Source: Paenibacillus oenotherae
Lineage (GTDB): Bacteria > Bacillota > Bacilli > Paenibacillales > Paenibacillaceae
Assembly (NCBI RefSeq): GCF_019443105.1
Contig: NZ_JAHZIJ010000027.1
Span: 1-49,615 of the forward strand
Reading direction: 5' to 3'
DNA: 49,615 bases
Position 1 is the stretch's first letter. The number at the start of each line of letters is the position of its first letter. The notes under the pieces are model-generated. The model saw only the letters and a list, made by a program, of their open reading frames with translations, did not search any database and was not told the origin of the DNA. Made by a program: the position numbers and the translations under genes. Of this stretch, positions 36,763 through 46,097 are shown one piece after another.

Positions 36763-39044
36763 CCTACGATCTCCGCCTGCTCGATCAGATCGAGCGCCAA
36801 TGACTTGCCAAGCAATCCGACCTCTTCAATCGGGCCGACGCAGGCCGGGCAGCCGCTGAGACAGGAGCATGCCCTGATAAGCGATTTGGCTTGGCTGAGG
36901 AGCTTGTCGTGCACCTCGAACAACCGTTCGCTAAGGCCGATGCCGCCAGGGTAACGGTCATAGAAGTAGATTGTCGGCCGCTTCGTATGAACAGCCTTCA
37001 CCTGTGGCACAACACGAATATCCTGCGGATCGCACATCAAATACAGCGGCGCGATATGGACAAGCACATTCGATAGCCCGAGCAGCGCCTGCTGCATATC
37101 GTTCGTGCTCTTCCGCGCAGCAGCCTCCTCGCTGAAGGAGAACCAGTAGCCGCTCGTATGCAGCTCCTCCTCCGGCAGATGAATAGGGCCTGAGCCGATA
37201 TTTTCATGCGAGCCGAGCCTGATTTTCTTGAAAATCGTTGCCTTTGCGTTGACGGTCAGCTCGCCGTATTGCCTGAGCAGCTCGCCTGTCTCCCGCTCCT
37301 TGTCCACATGCAGCACCTTCAGCTCCACTGCCAGGTTCGCGTCTGTGAAATAATCGACATCCACCTCGCGCACATACGCTTTTTTCTCCGGATAATCGAG
37401 CTTCTCCACTTGATACTGGACACCTTCATGAATATAGATTGCCTCTTCATGGATAAGCGTTGGCGCACTGAACCGGTCTACCTCGCCAAGCACTCTGCTG
37501 CCTTCCGTCCGGTCGATAATGATGAAATTCTCCTGCGCCGCGCTGCGCAGCGAGATGCCGTGAGCCGGGAATGACTGCTCCATCCAGAACCAGCGGTCGC
37601 CCGCGTGGTGAAGCACCTTCTCTTCAGCCAGAAACTCCAGCATGTCCTCAAGCGGCTCATCCCCGAACTTCTCGCCTCTCTCGAACGGAAGCTCGTAAGC
37701 AGCACATTTCACATGATCGATCAGGATGAGCAAATTGTCGGGATGAATCAGCGCCCGTTCTGGCGGACGGTTGAAGAAGAAGTCCGGATTCTGAATCATG
37801 TACTGATCCAGCGGATTGCTGCTTGCGACAAGGAAGGTGACTGAGGTGCCCTGTCTGCGGCCAGCGCGCCCCGATTGCTGCCATGTGCTGGCGATGGTGC
37901 CCGGATAGCCGTTCATGACACAGGCCTGCAGCTGGCCGATATCAATACCGAGCTCCAGCGCATTCGTGCTGACGACGCCGCGGATCTCCCCGTTCCGAAG
38001 CCCCCGCTCGATCTCCCGCCGCAGCTTGGGCAGATACCCGCCGCGATAGCCCCGGATCGTCTTCGTTCCAAGCTCGTCCTTTACCAGCTCCTGCAAGTAA
38101 GTGAGCAGCAGCTCCACCCTGACCCGGCTGCGGGCAAATACGATCGTTTGGACACCCTGACGGAGCAGCGACGCTGCCAGTCTGCGCGTCTCCAGCACGC
38201 TGCTGCGGCGTATGCCAAGCTGCTTGTTAACGACAGGCGGATTATAGCAGATGAAGTGCTTCTCGCCCATCGGCGCTCCATTATTGTCGATCAAGCTTAC
38301 ATCCTCGCCGATCAGGCGCTCCGCATGCTCGCGCGGATTGTCAATGGTTGCGGAGGCGCAAATGAACTGCGGATTCGAGCCGTAGAATCGGCATATACGC
38401 TTCAACCGCCTAATAACATTGGCCACATGGCTTCCAAACACTCCTCTGTAGGAATGCAGCTCATCTATGATGATATATTTAATATTCTCGAATAATTTCA
38501 CCCATTTGGTATGATGTGGAAGGATAGCAGAATGCAGCATATCGGGATTCGTCACGACGATATGACCGGCATTGCGTATAATCTGCCTCACGGTTGGCGG
38601 TGTATCCCCGTCATAAGTGTTCGTCTTGAGATCGACATCCATTGCCGCTGCCAGCTCCTGAAGCTCTGCCACTTGATCCTGTGCAAGCGCCTTCGTAGGA
38701 AATAAGTACAGCGCTCTTCCGCTCCCATTCTCAAGCAGCGACTGCACAACGGGCAGGTTGTAGCACAGCGTCTTGCCTGATGCCGTCGGAGTGACCGTCA
38801 CGACATGATCTCCCTTGCGAACAGCAAGATACGCCTCCGCCTGATGAACGAACAGCCTCTCGATCCCGCGTCCGGCTAACGCTTCGGCGAGCTTGGGATG
38901 AATGTCCTGCGGCATTGCCGCTGTACGCGGCTCGCGTGGCGGAATCGTATGCCAATGCGTCACATTTGCCATTATTTCCGGCTGTCCCTTGAGAAGCTGC
39001 AGCCATTCCTCCAAGCCCGATGCTTTCCCCGTCCACCGGTTCAT
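36759..39044 (-). CDS. mrfA: DEAD/DEAH-box helicase of the mitomycin repair pair (YprA)
   Basis: A 761-residue superfamily-2 helicase (B. subtilis YprA is about 750). The motifs in order are the Q-motif region FVHQAEAYLA, Walker A TPTASGKTL, FPTKALAQDQ, DEAD-like DELHSYRG, SATIDN, VFARSR and QQSGRAGRR. The C-terminal zinc-binding region carries ACSCLSGCPACVG, a four-cysteine cluster needed in MrfA. The ATG at 39042-39044 follows GAGGGAGAG; an open stretch upstream lacks a binding site. It heads a nine-gene minus-strand run. Confidence 0.93.
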   Translation of the reverse strand: MNRWTGKASGLEEWLQLLKGQPEIMANVTHWHTIPPREPRTAAMPQDIHPKLAEALAGRGIERLFVHQAEAYLAVRKGDHVVTVTPTASGKTLCYNLPVVQSLLENGSGRALYLFPTKALAQDQVAELQELAAAMDVDLKTNTYDGDTPPTVRQIIRNAGHIVVTNPDMLHSAILPHHTKWVKLFENIKYIIIDELHSYRGVFGSHVANVIRRLKRICRFYGSNPQFICASATIDNPREHAERLIGEDVSLIDNNGAPMGEKHFICYNPPVVNKQLGIRRSSVLETRRLAASLLRQGVQTIVFARSRVRVELLLTYLQELVKDELGTKTIRGYRGGYLPKLRREIERGLRNGEIRGVVSTNALELGIDIGQLQACVMNGYPGTIASTWQQSGRAGRRQGTSVTFLVASSNPLDQYMIQNPDFFFNRPPERALIHPDNLLILIDHVKCAAYELPFERGEKFGDEPLEDMLEFLAEEKVLHHAGDRWFWMEQSFPAHGISLRSAAQENFIIIDRTEGSRVLGEVDRFSAPTLIHEEAIYIHEGVQYQVEKLDYPEKKAYVREVDVDYFTDANLAVELKVLHVDKERETGELLRQYGELTVNAKATIFKKIRLGSHENIGSGPIHLPEEELHTSGYWFSFSEEAAARKSTNDMQQALLGLSNVLVHIAPLYLMCDPQDIRVVPQVKAVHTKRPTIYFYDRYPGGIGLSERLFEVHDKLLSQAKSLIRACSCLSGCPACVGPIEEVGLLGKSLALDLIEQAEIVG

Positions 39045-39190
39045 TGCAATCTCTCCCTCATTATATATGTTGAACGCGCTATGCCCGGTGAATGTTCTTC
39101 TGAACGCTGACGCTTCTTCAGAACCCTTCCATCTGACACTGCTCTGTTGTTCTTTCACTCATGCAATAGTAATCGCTCCTGTAACTACTT

Positions 39191-39219
39191 ATTGTACAGA
39201 ATGCATGTTCGGTCTGCAA
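39191..39219 (-). promoter_or_regulatory. SigA-type promoter upstream of mrfA
   Basis: The 304-base gap between rnz and mrfA holds this promoter and the rnz terminator. On the minus strand TTGCAG (39214-39219) and TACAAT (39191-39196) are spaced by 17 bases. This leaves a leader of about 140 bases before mrfA. Confidence 0.7.
39198..39211. promoter_or_regulatory. LexA-box-like site in the mrfA promoter
   Basis: On the minus strand CGAACATGCATTCT matches the Bacillus consensus CGAACRNRYGTTYC at 12 of 14 positions. It lies exactly between the -35 and -10 elements, where a repressor would block RNA polymerase. Confidence 0.5.
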
Positions 39220-39276
39220 TCCAAAATAGCTATAAACAATAAGCATAACAATCGGACTGCATGCGCGATCAAATAA

Positions 39277-39324
39277 AAACGGTTATCTTAAAGGCCGTAT
39301 TCCTGACCTGAAAGGTAACCGTTT
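39277..39324 (-). terminator. Terminator of rnz
   Basis: On the minus strand AAACGGTTA pairs with TAACCGTTT at the two ends of an imperfect hairpin and is followed by TTATTT. It lies about 25 bases past the rnz stop. Confidence 0.75.
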
Positions 39325-39348
39325 CTGCGCTGCTAATGAAACCTTGAA

Positions 39349-40278
39349 TCATCCTATTGGCTTTGGAATATTAACATCCATATAATCGCACGCAGCAACT
39401 GTATTCGGGAATGCTTCACGCGCCGCCTCTACCAGCGTAGTAATAGCATGATCATCAAAGCGTGAGCTGAAATGCGTAAGCACAAGCTGCTTAACCTTTG
39501 CGAGCGCAGCTATTTGCGCAGCCTGCAGTACGGTAGAGTGGCCATAAGCCCGCGCCTTCTCCTCCATCCCCGGTGCGAATGTCCCCTCATGCACGAGCAG
39601 ATCACTATCCATAGCCAGCTTGATTGCGTTGTCGCAGGGACATGTATCACCCAGCACCGTTATGATCCGGCCAGGAACCTGGGGGCCGACGACATCAGCG
39701 GCATGAATAATGCCGCCGCTCTCAAGAGTCACATCCTGCCCATGCTTCAGCTTGCCATATAACGGGCCCGGCGGCACGCCCAGCTCCGCTAATCTCGACA
39801 AATTTAATTGTCCAGGCTGAGGATATTCCGTAATCCGGTATCCATAACAGGGCATGCGATGGTCAAGCTCGGCAGCTTCCACCTTGAACCGTCCATCATC
39901 CATAATTTCGCCAGGCGCAATCTCGACAATGTCCAGCTCATACGCCAGATGCGTGCCGCTCAGCTTGAACACACCCTCAACAAACGCGCGGATGCCCGAT
40001 GGTCCGAATAGCTTCAGCGGCCCCGCACCGTCAAAATAAGAACGGCTGCTGAGCAGCCCTGGAAGCCCGTACACATGATCGCCGTGCAGATGTGTAATAA
40101 AAATATGTTCCAGCTTATTCAGCTTCAGCTTGCTGCCCATTAGCCGGTGCTGTGTGCCTTCACCCGCATCGAAAAGCCAGAAGCCGTTCAATGGCTCAGG
40201 CAGCGATAATGCGATCGAAGTTACATTGCGTTCCTTGGTCGGCCTTCCGGCACTTGTACCGAGAAAAGTAAGCTGCAT
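39349..40278 (-). CDS. rnz: Ribonuclease Z
   Basis: Zinc endonuclease that trims the 3' ends of tRNA precursors lacking encoded CCA. The 309-residue protein, the usual short form, begins FLGTSAGRPTKERNVTS. It has the zinc motif THLHGDHVYGLPGL, further ligands in AELDHRMPCYGYRI, GDTCPCDN and LVHEGTF, and the final HFSSRF histidine motif. The tRNA-binding exosite arm (about residues 150-185) is present. GGGAGGTG precedes the ATG. It is downstream of metH, with a long stable hairpin between. Confidence 0.95.
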   Translation of the reverse strand: MQLTFLGTSAGRPTKERNVTSIALSLPEPLNGFWLFDAGEGTQHRLMGSKLKLNKLEHIFITHLHGDHVYGLPGLLSSRSYFDGAGPLKLFGPSGIRAFVEGVFKLSGTHLAYELDIVEIAPGEIMDDGRFKVEAAELDHRMPCYGYRITEYPQPGQLNLSRLAELGVPPGPLYGKLKHGQDVTLESGGIIHAADVVGPQVPGRIITVLGDTCPCDNAIKLAMDSDLLVHEGTFAPGMEEKARAYGHSTVLQAAQIAALAKVKQLVLTHFSSRFDDHAITTLVEAAREAFPNTVAACDYMDVNIPKPIG

Positions 40279-40313
40279 GTGTACACACCTCCCTATTATA
40301 GGTCTCTACAGCA

Positions 40314-40359
40314 ATACCCTTCGCGAAAGACGGAGAAACTCCGTAAGCGCGAAGGGTAT
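40314..40359. other. Long perfect hairpin between metH and rnz
   Basis: ATACCCTTCGCG (40314-40325) pairs perfectly with CGCGAAGGGTAT (40348-40359), and an inner ACGGAG/CTCCGT stem closes a 3-base loop. It lies about 50 bases past the metH stop, but no T-run follows on either strand. It may be an atypical terminator or an mRNA-stabilising or processing structure. Confidence 0.7.
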
Positions 40360-40410
40360 GCGGTCAATCAATACGTTCACTATTCGTTATGGTTAGCCTT
40401 TGTAATCCCG

Positions 40411-43400
40411 CTAAACTTTCTCAACATTGAAATATTGCGCCTCGCGATGGGAGAAGACCATTGCGGATACCGATGCTTCCGGCTCCATCATAAAGCCTTC
40501 CGTAAGCTCAACTCCGATATCTTCCGGTTTCATCAAGGCGAACAGCGGCCCCTGATCCTCCAGATTCGGACAAGCCGGATATCCGAACGACACGCGGATT
40601 CCTTGATAGCGCGCGCCATGGCGCTGCTTCATCGTCATCTCCAGCGGATCCGGGAATCCCCAAATATCGCGCATAACATGGTGGACCCGCTCCGCAAGTC
40701 CTTCCGCAACCTCAAGTGCAACTGCGTTAAGCGCATGTGAACGCAAGTAATCGCCATTATCCTTCCATTCGTTAGCCATGTCGCGAACACCCTCGCCAGC
40801 TGTTACAACAAGGAAACCGACATAATCCATTATACCACTCTCTACCGGCTTCAAGAAATCAGCGAGACAGAGATACGGCTCCACATTCTGGCGCGGGAAT
40901 GTGAATCGCTTAATCTCCCGACCAGGCTCCTGCGGATCATAAATAATGATATCATTGCCTGTCGATTGTGCCGGGAAGAAGCGATACATCGCATGTGCGC
41001 GAATAATGCCCTTCGTTGCAGCTTCATGCAGAATGTTATCCACTGTTTCCTTGAGCTGTACCGCCTTCTCATTGCCTTCTGCAAGCAATTGATCCACATT
41101 GCCGCGCAGCCCGAGGTGATGACCCAGCAGCATGCTCATATTCACATAGGGCACAATATGCGGAATCGGGACATCTCTAAGGACGTGACGATCAAGATCC
41201 GGCGGTATAAACACAGGATCATCGACTGAAATTTTGGATCTTTCAACACGAGTTAGCGCAGGCAATTCCTTCTTCTCTTCCGTCTCGACACTGCCCGCTG
41301 CCTTGAATGCAGCCAACTCTTCTTCATACTGGCGACGGAACTCCGGATTCATGAGCTTATTCGATATATCAAGCCCATCCATCGCGTCCTTCGCATAGAG
41401 CACCAGACCGTCATATTCAGGACTGATACGGTTCTTCGTAAACTTCCTTGTCAAAGCGGCGCCGCCTACCAATATCGGAGCATCAATGCCGGCTACACGC
41501 AGATCCTGCGCGGTTGTTACCATTTGCTGTGCCGATTTGACAAGCAGTCCCGATAATCCGATCGCATCCACATTCTCCTTGCGATAAGCTTCGATGATCT
41601 GCTCTGGCGGCACCTTGATGCCGAGGTTAATGATTTTGTAGCCGTTGTTCGACAAAATAATCTCGACGAGATTTTTACCGATATCATGGACATCGCCTTT
41701 AACGGTAGCGAGAATAATTTTCCCTTTGACAGAGGTCTCGTTCTTCTCCATGAACGGCTCCAGATAAGCGACAGATGCTTTCATAACCTCTGCGCTCTGC
41801 AGCACCTCGGCCACGATCAGCTCATTGTTGTTGAACAGGCGGCCTACCTCTTCCATCCCTTTCATGAGCGGACCGTTGATGATCTCAAGCGGCGAATACT
41901 TCTTCATCGCTTCATCCAGATCAGGGATCAGCCCCTCCTTGGTCCCTTCAACAACATAAGAACCAAGACGCTCCTCAAGCGACAGATTGGATACCTTCTC
42001 CTTCTTCTCCACCTTCTTATCGCGGAAGGCAGCAACAAAAGCAGCTAAAGTATCATCATTTGTATTATAAATCAGTTCCTCGGCCAGGCGGCGGTCTTCC
42101 TCAGAGATGGATGCGTAGCGCTCCAGCTTCTCCGTGTTGACGATCGCGTAGTCCAGACCCGCCTTCGTGCAATGATAGAGATATACCGAGTTCAGCACTT
42201 CACGTCCGGCATCTGGCAAGCCGAATGAGATGTTGCTGAGTCCCAGAATGGTTTTGGCTCTAGGGAACTTCTCCTTTATCATCCGTATCCCTTCAATCGT
42301 CTCTACAGCAGAGCCGATATACTGCGGATCACCGGAGCCGACAGGGAACATGTTGGGATCAAAAATGATATCATCCGGTACCATGCCGTATTTGTTCACC
42401 AACAAGTCGTAGGATCTGGAGGCAACCTCCATCTTCGCTTCCCGCGACACAGCCTGCCCCCGCTCATCAATAAGAATACAAACGACAGCAGCGCCATAAC
42501 GATGTATAAGCGGGAGAATCTGTTCGAACTTCGATTCCCCGTCCTCAAGGTTAATGGAGTTAATAATGGCCTTGCCTTGTGAATATTTGAGCCCCAGCTC
42601 AATAATATGATCATAGGTGGAGTCCAGCATGAGCGGGACTTTAATCTTCTTCACAACCTCAGGCAGGAATTGATTCACCGCGTACGCTTCATCAATATCG
42701 GTATCCTGAAGGTTAATATCGATAATATGCGCGCCGCCCTTAACCTGCGACCTGGCAATCTCGGACGCTTCGTCGAACTTGCCTTCCTTAATAAGCCGCT
42801 TGAACTTGCGCGATCCGGATATGTTTGTCCGCTCCCCGATCATGATCGGGCGGTTATCCTCTTCAATATAGACCGTCTCGATACCGGATACTGCAGGCGG
42901 GTGATCCCCGTTAATCTCACGCGGCGAAAATTTGCTCAGCACCTCGTCCATTGCCCGGATATGATCCGGTGTAGTTCCACAGCATCCGCCGGCGATATTG
43001 AGCCAGCCCTGCTCCGCAAATGCCGAGATCTTCGCAGCCAATGAAGCTGGCGATTCATGATAGTTGCCGTTCTCATCCGGCAATCCGGCATTCGGATAGC
43101 AGCTGATCGCTGTACGGGCAATCGCTGACAACGACCGGATATGATCCCGCATGAATTCCGGACCTGTCGCACAGTTCAAGCCGATCGAGATCGGATTCAA
43201 GTGCTCCAGTGATATATAGAAGGATTCAATATTTTGTCCCGCGAGCGTAGTGCCCATCGGCTCAATCGTACCCGAAATCATAATAGGCAGCGTCTGCCCT
43301 GTAATTTCGAACGCTTGATGAATACCGATGCTTCCCGCCTTGACGTTCAAAGTATCCTGCGATGTTTCCAGCATAAGCGCGTCAACGCCGCCTTCAATAA

Positions 43401-43851
43401 GCGCCACCGCTTGCTCGCGGTAGCTTTCTACAAGCTCATCGAATGTAACGCCTCCGGTGACGGATAGCGTCTTCGTCGTTGGCCCCATTGCGCCAGCTAC
43501 ATAACGCGGACGTTCAGGTGTAGAGTATTTGCGTGCCGCTTCCACAGCAATAGCCGCTGCCGCTAGATTGATCTCTCTCGCCTTGTCCTGAATATCGTAT
43601 TCCGCAAGCACGACACTTGCTGCTCCGAATGTATTCGTCTCCAGAATATCGGTTCCAGCTGCCAGGTATGCCTCGTGAATATCACGAATAACATCCGGTC
43701 TGGTCAAAACCAGCATTTCGTTGCAGCCCTCCAGCTCTTCGCCTCCGAAGTCTTCAGGACCCAGGTCAACCTGTTGAATCATCGTCCCCATTGCTCCATC
43801 CAGAATGAGGATTCGCTGCTTTATCATTTCTTGAATTGTCGGCTTCGACAT
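40411..43851 (-). CDS. metH: Cobalamin-dependent methionine synthase
   Basis: Transfers a methyl group from methyltetrahydrofolate through cobalamin to homocysteine. The 1146-residue protein has all four modules. The homocysteine-binding barrel has zinc cysteines in GLNCATGPEF and GGCCGTTP. The pterin-binding domain begins at about 340 (GERTNISGSRKF). The cobalamin module has DVHDIGKN, the cobalt-ligating histidine, and GLSGLLVKS. The reactivation domain at the C-terminus has RVSFGYPACPNLEDQ. The ATG at 43849-43851 follows GGGAAGGA; the frame is open 14 codons further but without a binding site. The 200-base upstream gap shows no SAM or cobalamin riboswitch that I can recognise. Confidence 0.96.
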   Translation of the reverse strand: MSKPTIQEMIKQRILILDGAMGTMIQQVDLGPEDFGGEELEGCNEMLVLTRPDVIRDIHEAYLAAGTDILETNTFGAASVVLAEYDIQDKAREINLAAAAIAVEAARKYSTPERPRYVAGAMGPTTKTLSVTGGVTFDELVESYREQAVALIEGGVDALMLETSQDTLNVKAGSIGIHQAFEITGQTLPIMISGTIEPMGTTLAGQNIESFYISLEHLNPISIGLNCATGPEFMRDHIRSLSAIARTAISCYPNAGLPDENGNYHESPASLAAKISAFAEQGWLNIAGGCCGTTPDHIRAMDEVLSKFSPREINGDHPPAVSGIETVYIEEDNRPIMIGERTNISGSRKFKRLIKEGKFDEASEIARSQVKGGAHIIDINLQDTDIDEAYAVNQFLPEVVKKIKVPLMLDSTYDHIIELGLKYSQGKAIINSINLEDGESKFEQILPLIHRYGAAVVCILIDERGQAVSREAKMEVASRSYDLLVNKYGMVPDDIIFDPNMFPVGSGDPQYIGSAVETIEGIRMIKEKFPRAKTILGLSNISFGLPDAGREVLNSVYLYHCTKAGLDYAIVNTEKLERYASISEEDRRLAEELIYNTNDDTLAAFVAAFRDKKVEKKEKVSNLSLEERLGSYVVEGTKEGLIPDLDEAMKKYSPLEIINGPLMKGMEEVGRLFNNNELIVAEVLQSAEVMKASVAYLEPFMEKNETSVKGKIILATVKGDVHDIGKNLVEIILSNNGYKIINLGIKVPPEQIIEAYRKENVDAIGLSGLLVKSAQQMVTTAQDLRVAGIDAPILVGGAALTRKFTKNRISPEYDGLVLYAKDAMDGLDISNKLMNPEFRRQYEEELAAFKAAGSVETEEKKELPALTRVERSKISVDDPVFIPPDLDRHVLRDVPIPHIVPYVNMSMLLGHHLGLRGNVDQLLAEGNEKAVQLKETVDNILHEAATKGIIRAHAMYRFFPAQSTGNDIIIYDPQEPGREIKRFTFPRQNVEPYLCLADFLKPVESGIMDYVGFLVVTAGEGVRDMANEWKDNGDYLRSHALNAVALEVAEGLAERVHHVMRDIWGFPDPLEMTMKQRHGARYQGIRVSFGYPACPNLEDQGPLFALMKPEDIGVELTEGFMMEPEASVSAMVFSHREAQYFNVEKV

Positions 43852-43977
43852 CGATGAACTTCCTTCCCCACACTGCAATATAGGCCCCTGCAACAGTCAA
43901 CAGCTGGCACATTTGTCAGTGAAAAATCATTACCACTTAGTCTACCAGAATCGTTCGAATGTGAAAAGGTTCTTCTG

Positions 43978-44006
43978 TCGACAGTGCTGTACATTTCCTA
44001 TATAAT
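43978..44006 (+). promoter_or_regulatory. SigA-type promoter of mtnD
   Basis: TCGACA (43978-43983) and TATAAT (44001-44006) are separated by 17 bases, about 45 bases upstream of the mtnD start. Confidence 0.75.
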
Positions 44007-44051
44007 AATTCTTATCGGAATATAACACATTATGAAACGAGGGATAAAGCG

Positions 44052-44600
44052 ATGGCTGAAATTCGCATTCGCAACACAAATGAACGCATTCAAGGTGAAG
44101 AGAACGTTCGCGCCTTTCTTGAAGGCCAGGAAGTTCTCTATGAGCATTGGAATCCCGAACAGCTCCCCGTAGAGCTTCGCAACAAATTCATATTAAGCGA
44201 TGAGGAGAAAGGGCAGATTCTGGCGACCTTCGATAACGAGATTCGTGATCTTGCCTCCCGCCGCGGCTACCTGACCTGGGATATTATTGCATTGTCAGAT
44301 GCGACGCCTAACCTTGATGAGCTGTTGAAGAAATTCGAGCAGGTTCATACGCATACGGAAGACGAAGTGCGTGCCATTACAGCAGGCAAAGGAATTTTCA
44401 TCATTAAAGGCACTGACGAGGTTGGTTACTTCGACGTCGAATTGGAAGCTGGCGATGTCATTTCCGTCCCTGAGCATAAGCCTCACTTCTTCACCCTGAT
44501 GGAGAACCGCCAAATTGTTGCTGTTCGCCTCTTTATCGAGACTGAGGGCTGGATTGCCCACTCGTACGACGATCCTTCATTCCAGAAAGCGCAAGCTTAA
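44052..44600 (+). CDS. mtnD: Acireductone dioxygenase
   Basis: Oxidises acireductone to the keto acid precursor of methionine in the methylthioadenosine salvage pathway. The 182-residue cupin carries the metal ligands H99, H101 and E105 in VHTHTEDEVR, and a downstream histidine in VPEHKPHFFTL. The usual glycine-rich cupin turn is between. GAGGGA precedes the ATG. The other mtn genes are not in this window, so the gene stands alone, though it lies divergent from metH, which also makes methionine. Confidence 0.92.
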   Translation: MAEIRIRNTNERIQGEENVRAFLEGQEVLYEHWNPEQLPVELRNKFILSDEEKGQILATFDNEIRDLASRRGYLTWDIIALSDATPNLDELLKKFEQVHTHTEDEVRAITAGKGIFIIKGTDEVGYFDVELEAGDVISVPEHKPHFFTLMENRQIVAVRLFIETEGWIAHSYDDPSFQKAQA

Positions 44601-44627
44601 TACAGGCTGCTCATAACGCCTATTTAT

Positions 44628-44685
44628 AAAGACCCGCTTATCAGAACGCTTCACAAGCGTACTGGTAAACGGGTCTCTTTATTTG
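44628..44685. terminator. Convergent terminator between mtnD and HAD gene
   Basis: AAAGACCCG pairs with CGGGTCTTT-like CGGGTCTCTTT, with inner CAG/CTG and ACGCTT/AAGCGT stems, followed by TTTATTT. The opposite strand has TTTATAAAT, so it can serve both convergent genes. Confidence 0.82.
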
Positions 44686-44697
44686 TCTGCGCAATTA

Positions 44698-45483
44698 TTA
44701 AACAAGCAGCGGCAATAGCTCTTCCAGATGCTTGATTTCATGTGTCGGAATAATTTCATCCGTGCGCTCCATGCCATGACGATTGATCCATACAGAAGTC
44801 ATGCCGATCGTATTGGCGCCAAGAATATCAGTGGTCAGCTTGTCCCCGACCATGACCCCGTCCTCAGGCTGTATGCCCAGACGCTCCAGTGCATGCTCGA
44901 AGATAGGAGCCGCAGGCTTGCCTACACCGAACTCACCGGAAATAATAATGTCGTCGAAATAAGGAGCCAGTTCCGGCACTCCGCTAAGCTTCTCCCGCTG
45001 CAGATCAGGCGAGCCATTCGTGAGCAGCAGCAGCTGGTACTTCCCTTTCAGCGCATCAAGCAGGCGGAATGTTTCTTCATAAACGATCGGACGATTGCGT
45101 CGTTCAGCCGGGAACTGCTCAGCAAGCTCCGCGCCAAGCTCTTCATTGTTGACGCCCAGAGCGCTTAGTCCCCGTGTCCAAGCTTCGCGACGGTAACCAG
45201 GAGCCAGCTGCTCTAGCTTGCGGAACTCCTCCTGCTCTCCCTCGCGAAATTGCGCCCACAGGCCTTCGAACGGGTTAATGCCAATCATTTTCGTAAAAGG
45301 GAACGTCTCATACGATTCATACAACGCCCGCGCCTCGCGGCGAACCGATTCCTCCAGCGCCTCGGCATCAACACCCGCAGCCTCTGCCCCTCTCCGGCAG
45401 GTCACTTCAAAGGCTTCCTTGATGCTCCGGTCGTCCCACAGCAAAGTATCATCCAAATCAAACAGTACCGCTTTCTTAGCCAT
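44698..45483 (-). CDS. HAD-superfamily hydrolase (YjjG/YfnB type)
   Basis: A 261-residue phosphatase with motif I LFDLDDTLLWDD, a helical C1 cap, motif II LLLTNGSPDLQ, the lysine in GVGKPAAPIF and motif IV MVGDKLTTDILGA. This group removes phosphate from nucleotides, including pyrimidine 5'-monophosphates. The ATG at 45481-45483 is chosen because the HAD core begins directly there; the AGGGG upstream is rather distant. The membrane gene upstream ends 25 bases before. Confidence 0.9.
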   Translation of the reverse strand: MAKKAVLFDLDDTLLWDDRSIKEAFEVTCRRGAEAAGVDAEALEESVRREARALYESYETFPFTKMIGINPFEGLWAQFREGEQEEFRKLEQLAPGYRREAWTRGLSALGVNNEELGAELAEQFPAERRNRPIVYEETFRLLDALKGKYQLLLLTNGSPDLQREKLSGVPELAPYFDDIIISGEFGVGKPAAPIFEHALERLGIQPEDGVMVGDKLTTDILGANTIGMTSVWINRHGMERTDEIIPTHEIKHLEELLPLLV

Positions 45484-45508
45484 AACGAATATTCGACCCC
45501 TGTCTCTT

Positions 45509-46036
45509 TTATTTCTCCACGAATGGAATGCCATTGTTTGCTGCAAAAATGCGTAAAGGCTCGCTCATTTGATCCGTTGGAAACCGGTTCGTCGCTTGTG
45601 CGAAGACCCAGTTGCCGCCCTTCTGCTGTTCAATGATAACGTAGCCTCTCTTCACGACAATCGCCTTAATCGCAACCTTGTACAACGATTTGTCACCTGT
45701 AAACCGGCGGGAGCGGATAAATTCCTTCCCAATGGACAAATACGGCCTCCGGAAAAAGAACAATACAGCAAGCAGCACATAACAAGCGATTGTAACCCAG
45801 AACATAGCCCCTGTCTGCGCGTAAACAGCAGATCTGAGCGTAACGGAAATATAGAAACCGATAAACATCAGAAGGAAAATCGGGAAAATAAAGCTTCTGC
45901 CCTTAAACGTCTCCACTGCTGGCTCAGCTGAAGCTGCGGATGAACCGATACTTAGCGGCTTCTTCCCTTCCTTCTTTCTTTGTTTATTAAGCTGTGATTG
46001 ATTCTTCTGAACTTTGCGTTCCCAAGATCGTGACAC
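45509..46036 (-). CDS. Small membrane protein, function unknown
   Basis: A 175-residue protein that I do not recognise by name. A basic, hydrophilic N-terminus (QKNQSQLNKQRKKEGKK) is followed by two membrane helices at about 49-68 (FIFPIFLLMFIGFYISV) and 76-93 (MFWVTIACYVLLAVLFFF). The cytoplasmic C-terminal 80 residues look like a small beta-rich domain. The start is GTG, with AAGGGGGAA upstream at good distance. It is probably co-transcribed with the HAD gene. Confidence 0.75.
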   Translation of the reverse strand: MSRSWERKVQKNQSQLNKQRKKEGKKPLSIGSSAASAEPAVETFKGRSFIFPIFLLMFIGFYISVTLRSAVYAQTGAMFWVTIACYVLLAVLFFFRRPYLSIGKEFIRSRRFTGDKSLYKVAIKAIVVKRGYVIIEQQKGGNWVFAQATNRFPTDQMSEPLRIFAANNGIPFVEK

Positions 46037-46097
46037 GGATGTTCCCCCTTATATCGATAGCAAAGCTGGCATTACATGCTTCAGCATGTGCCGCTTC

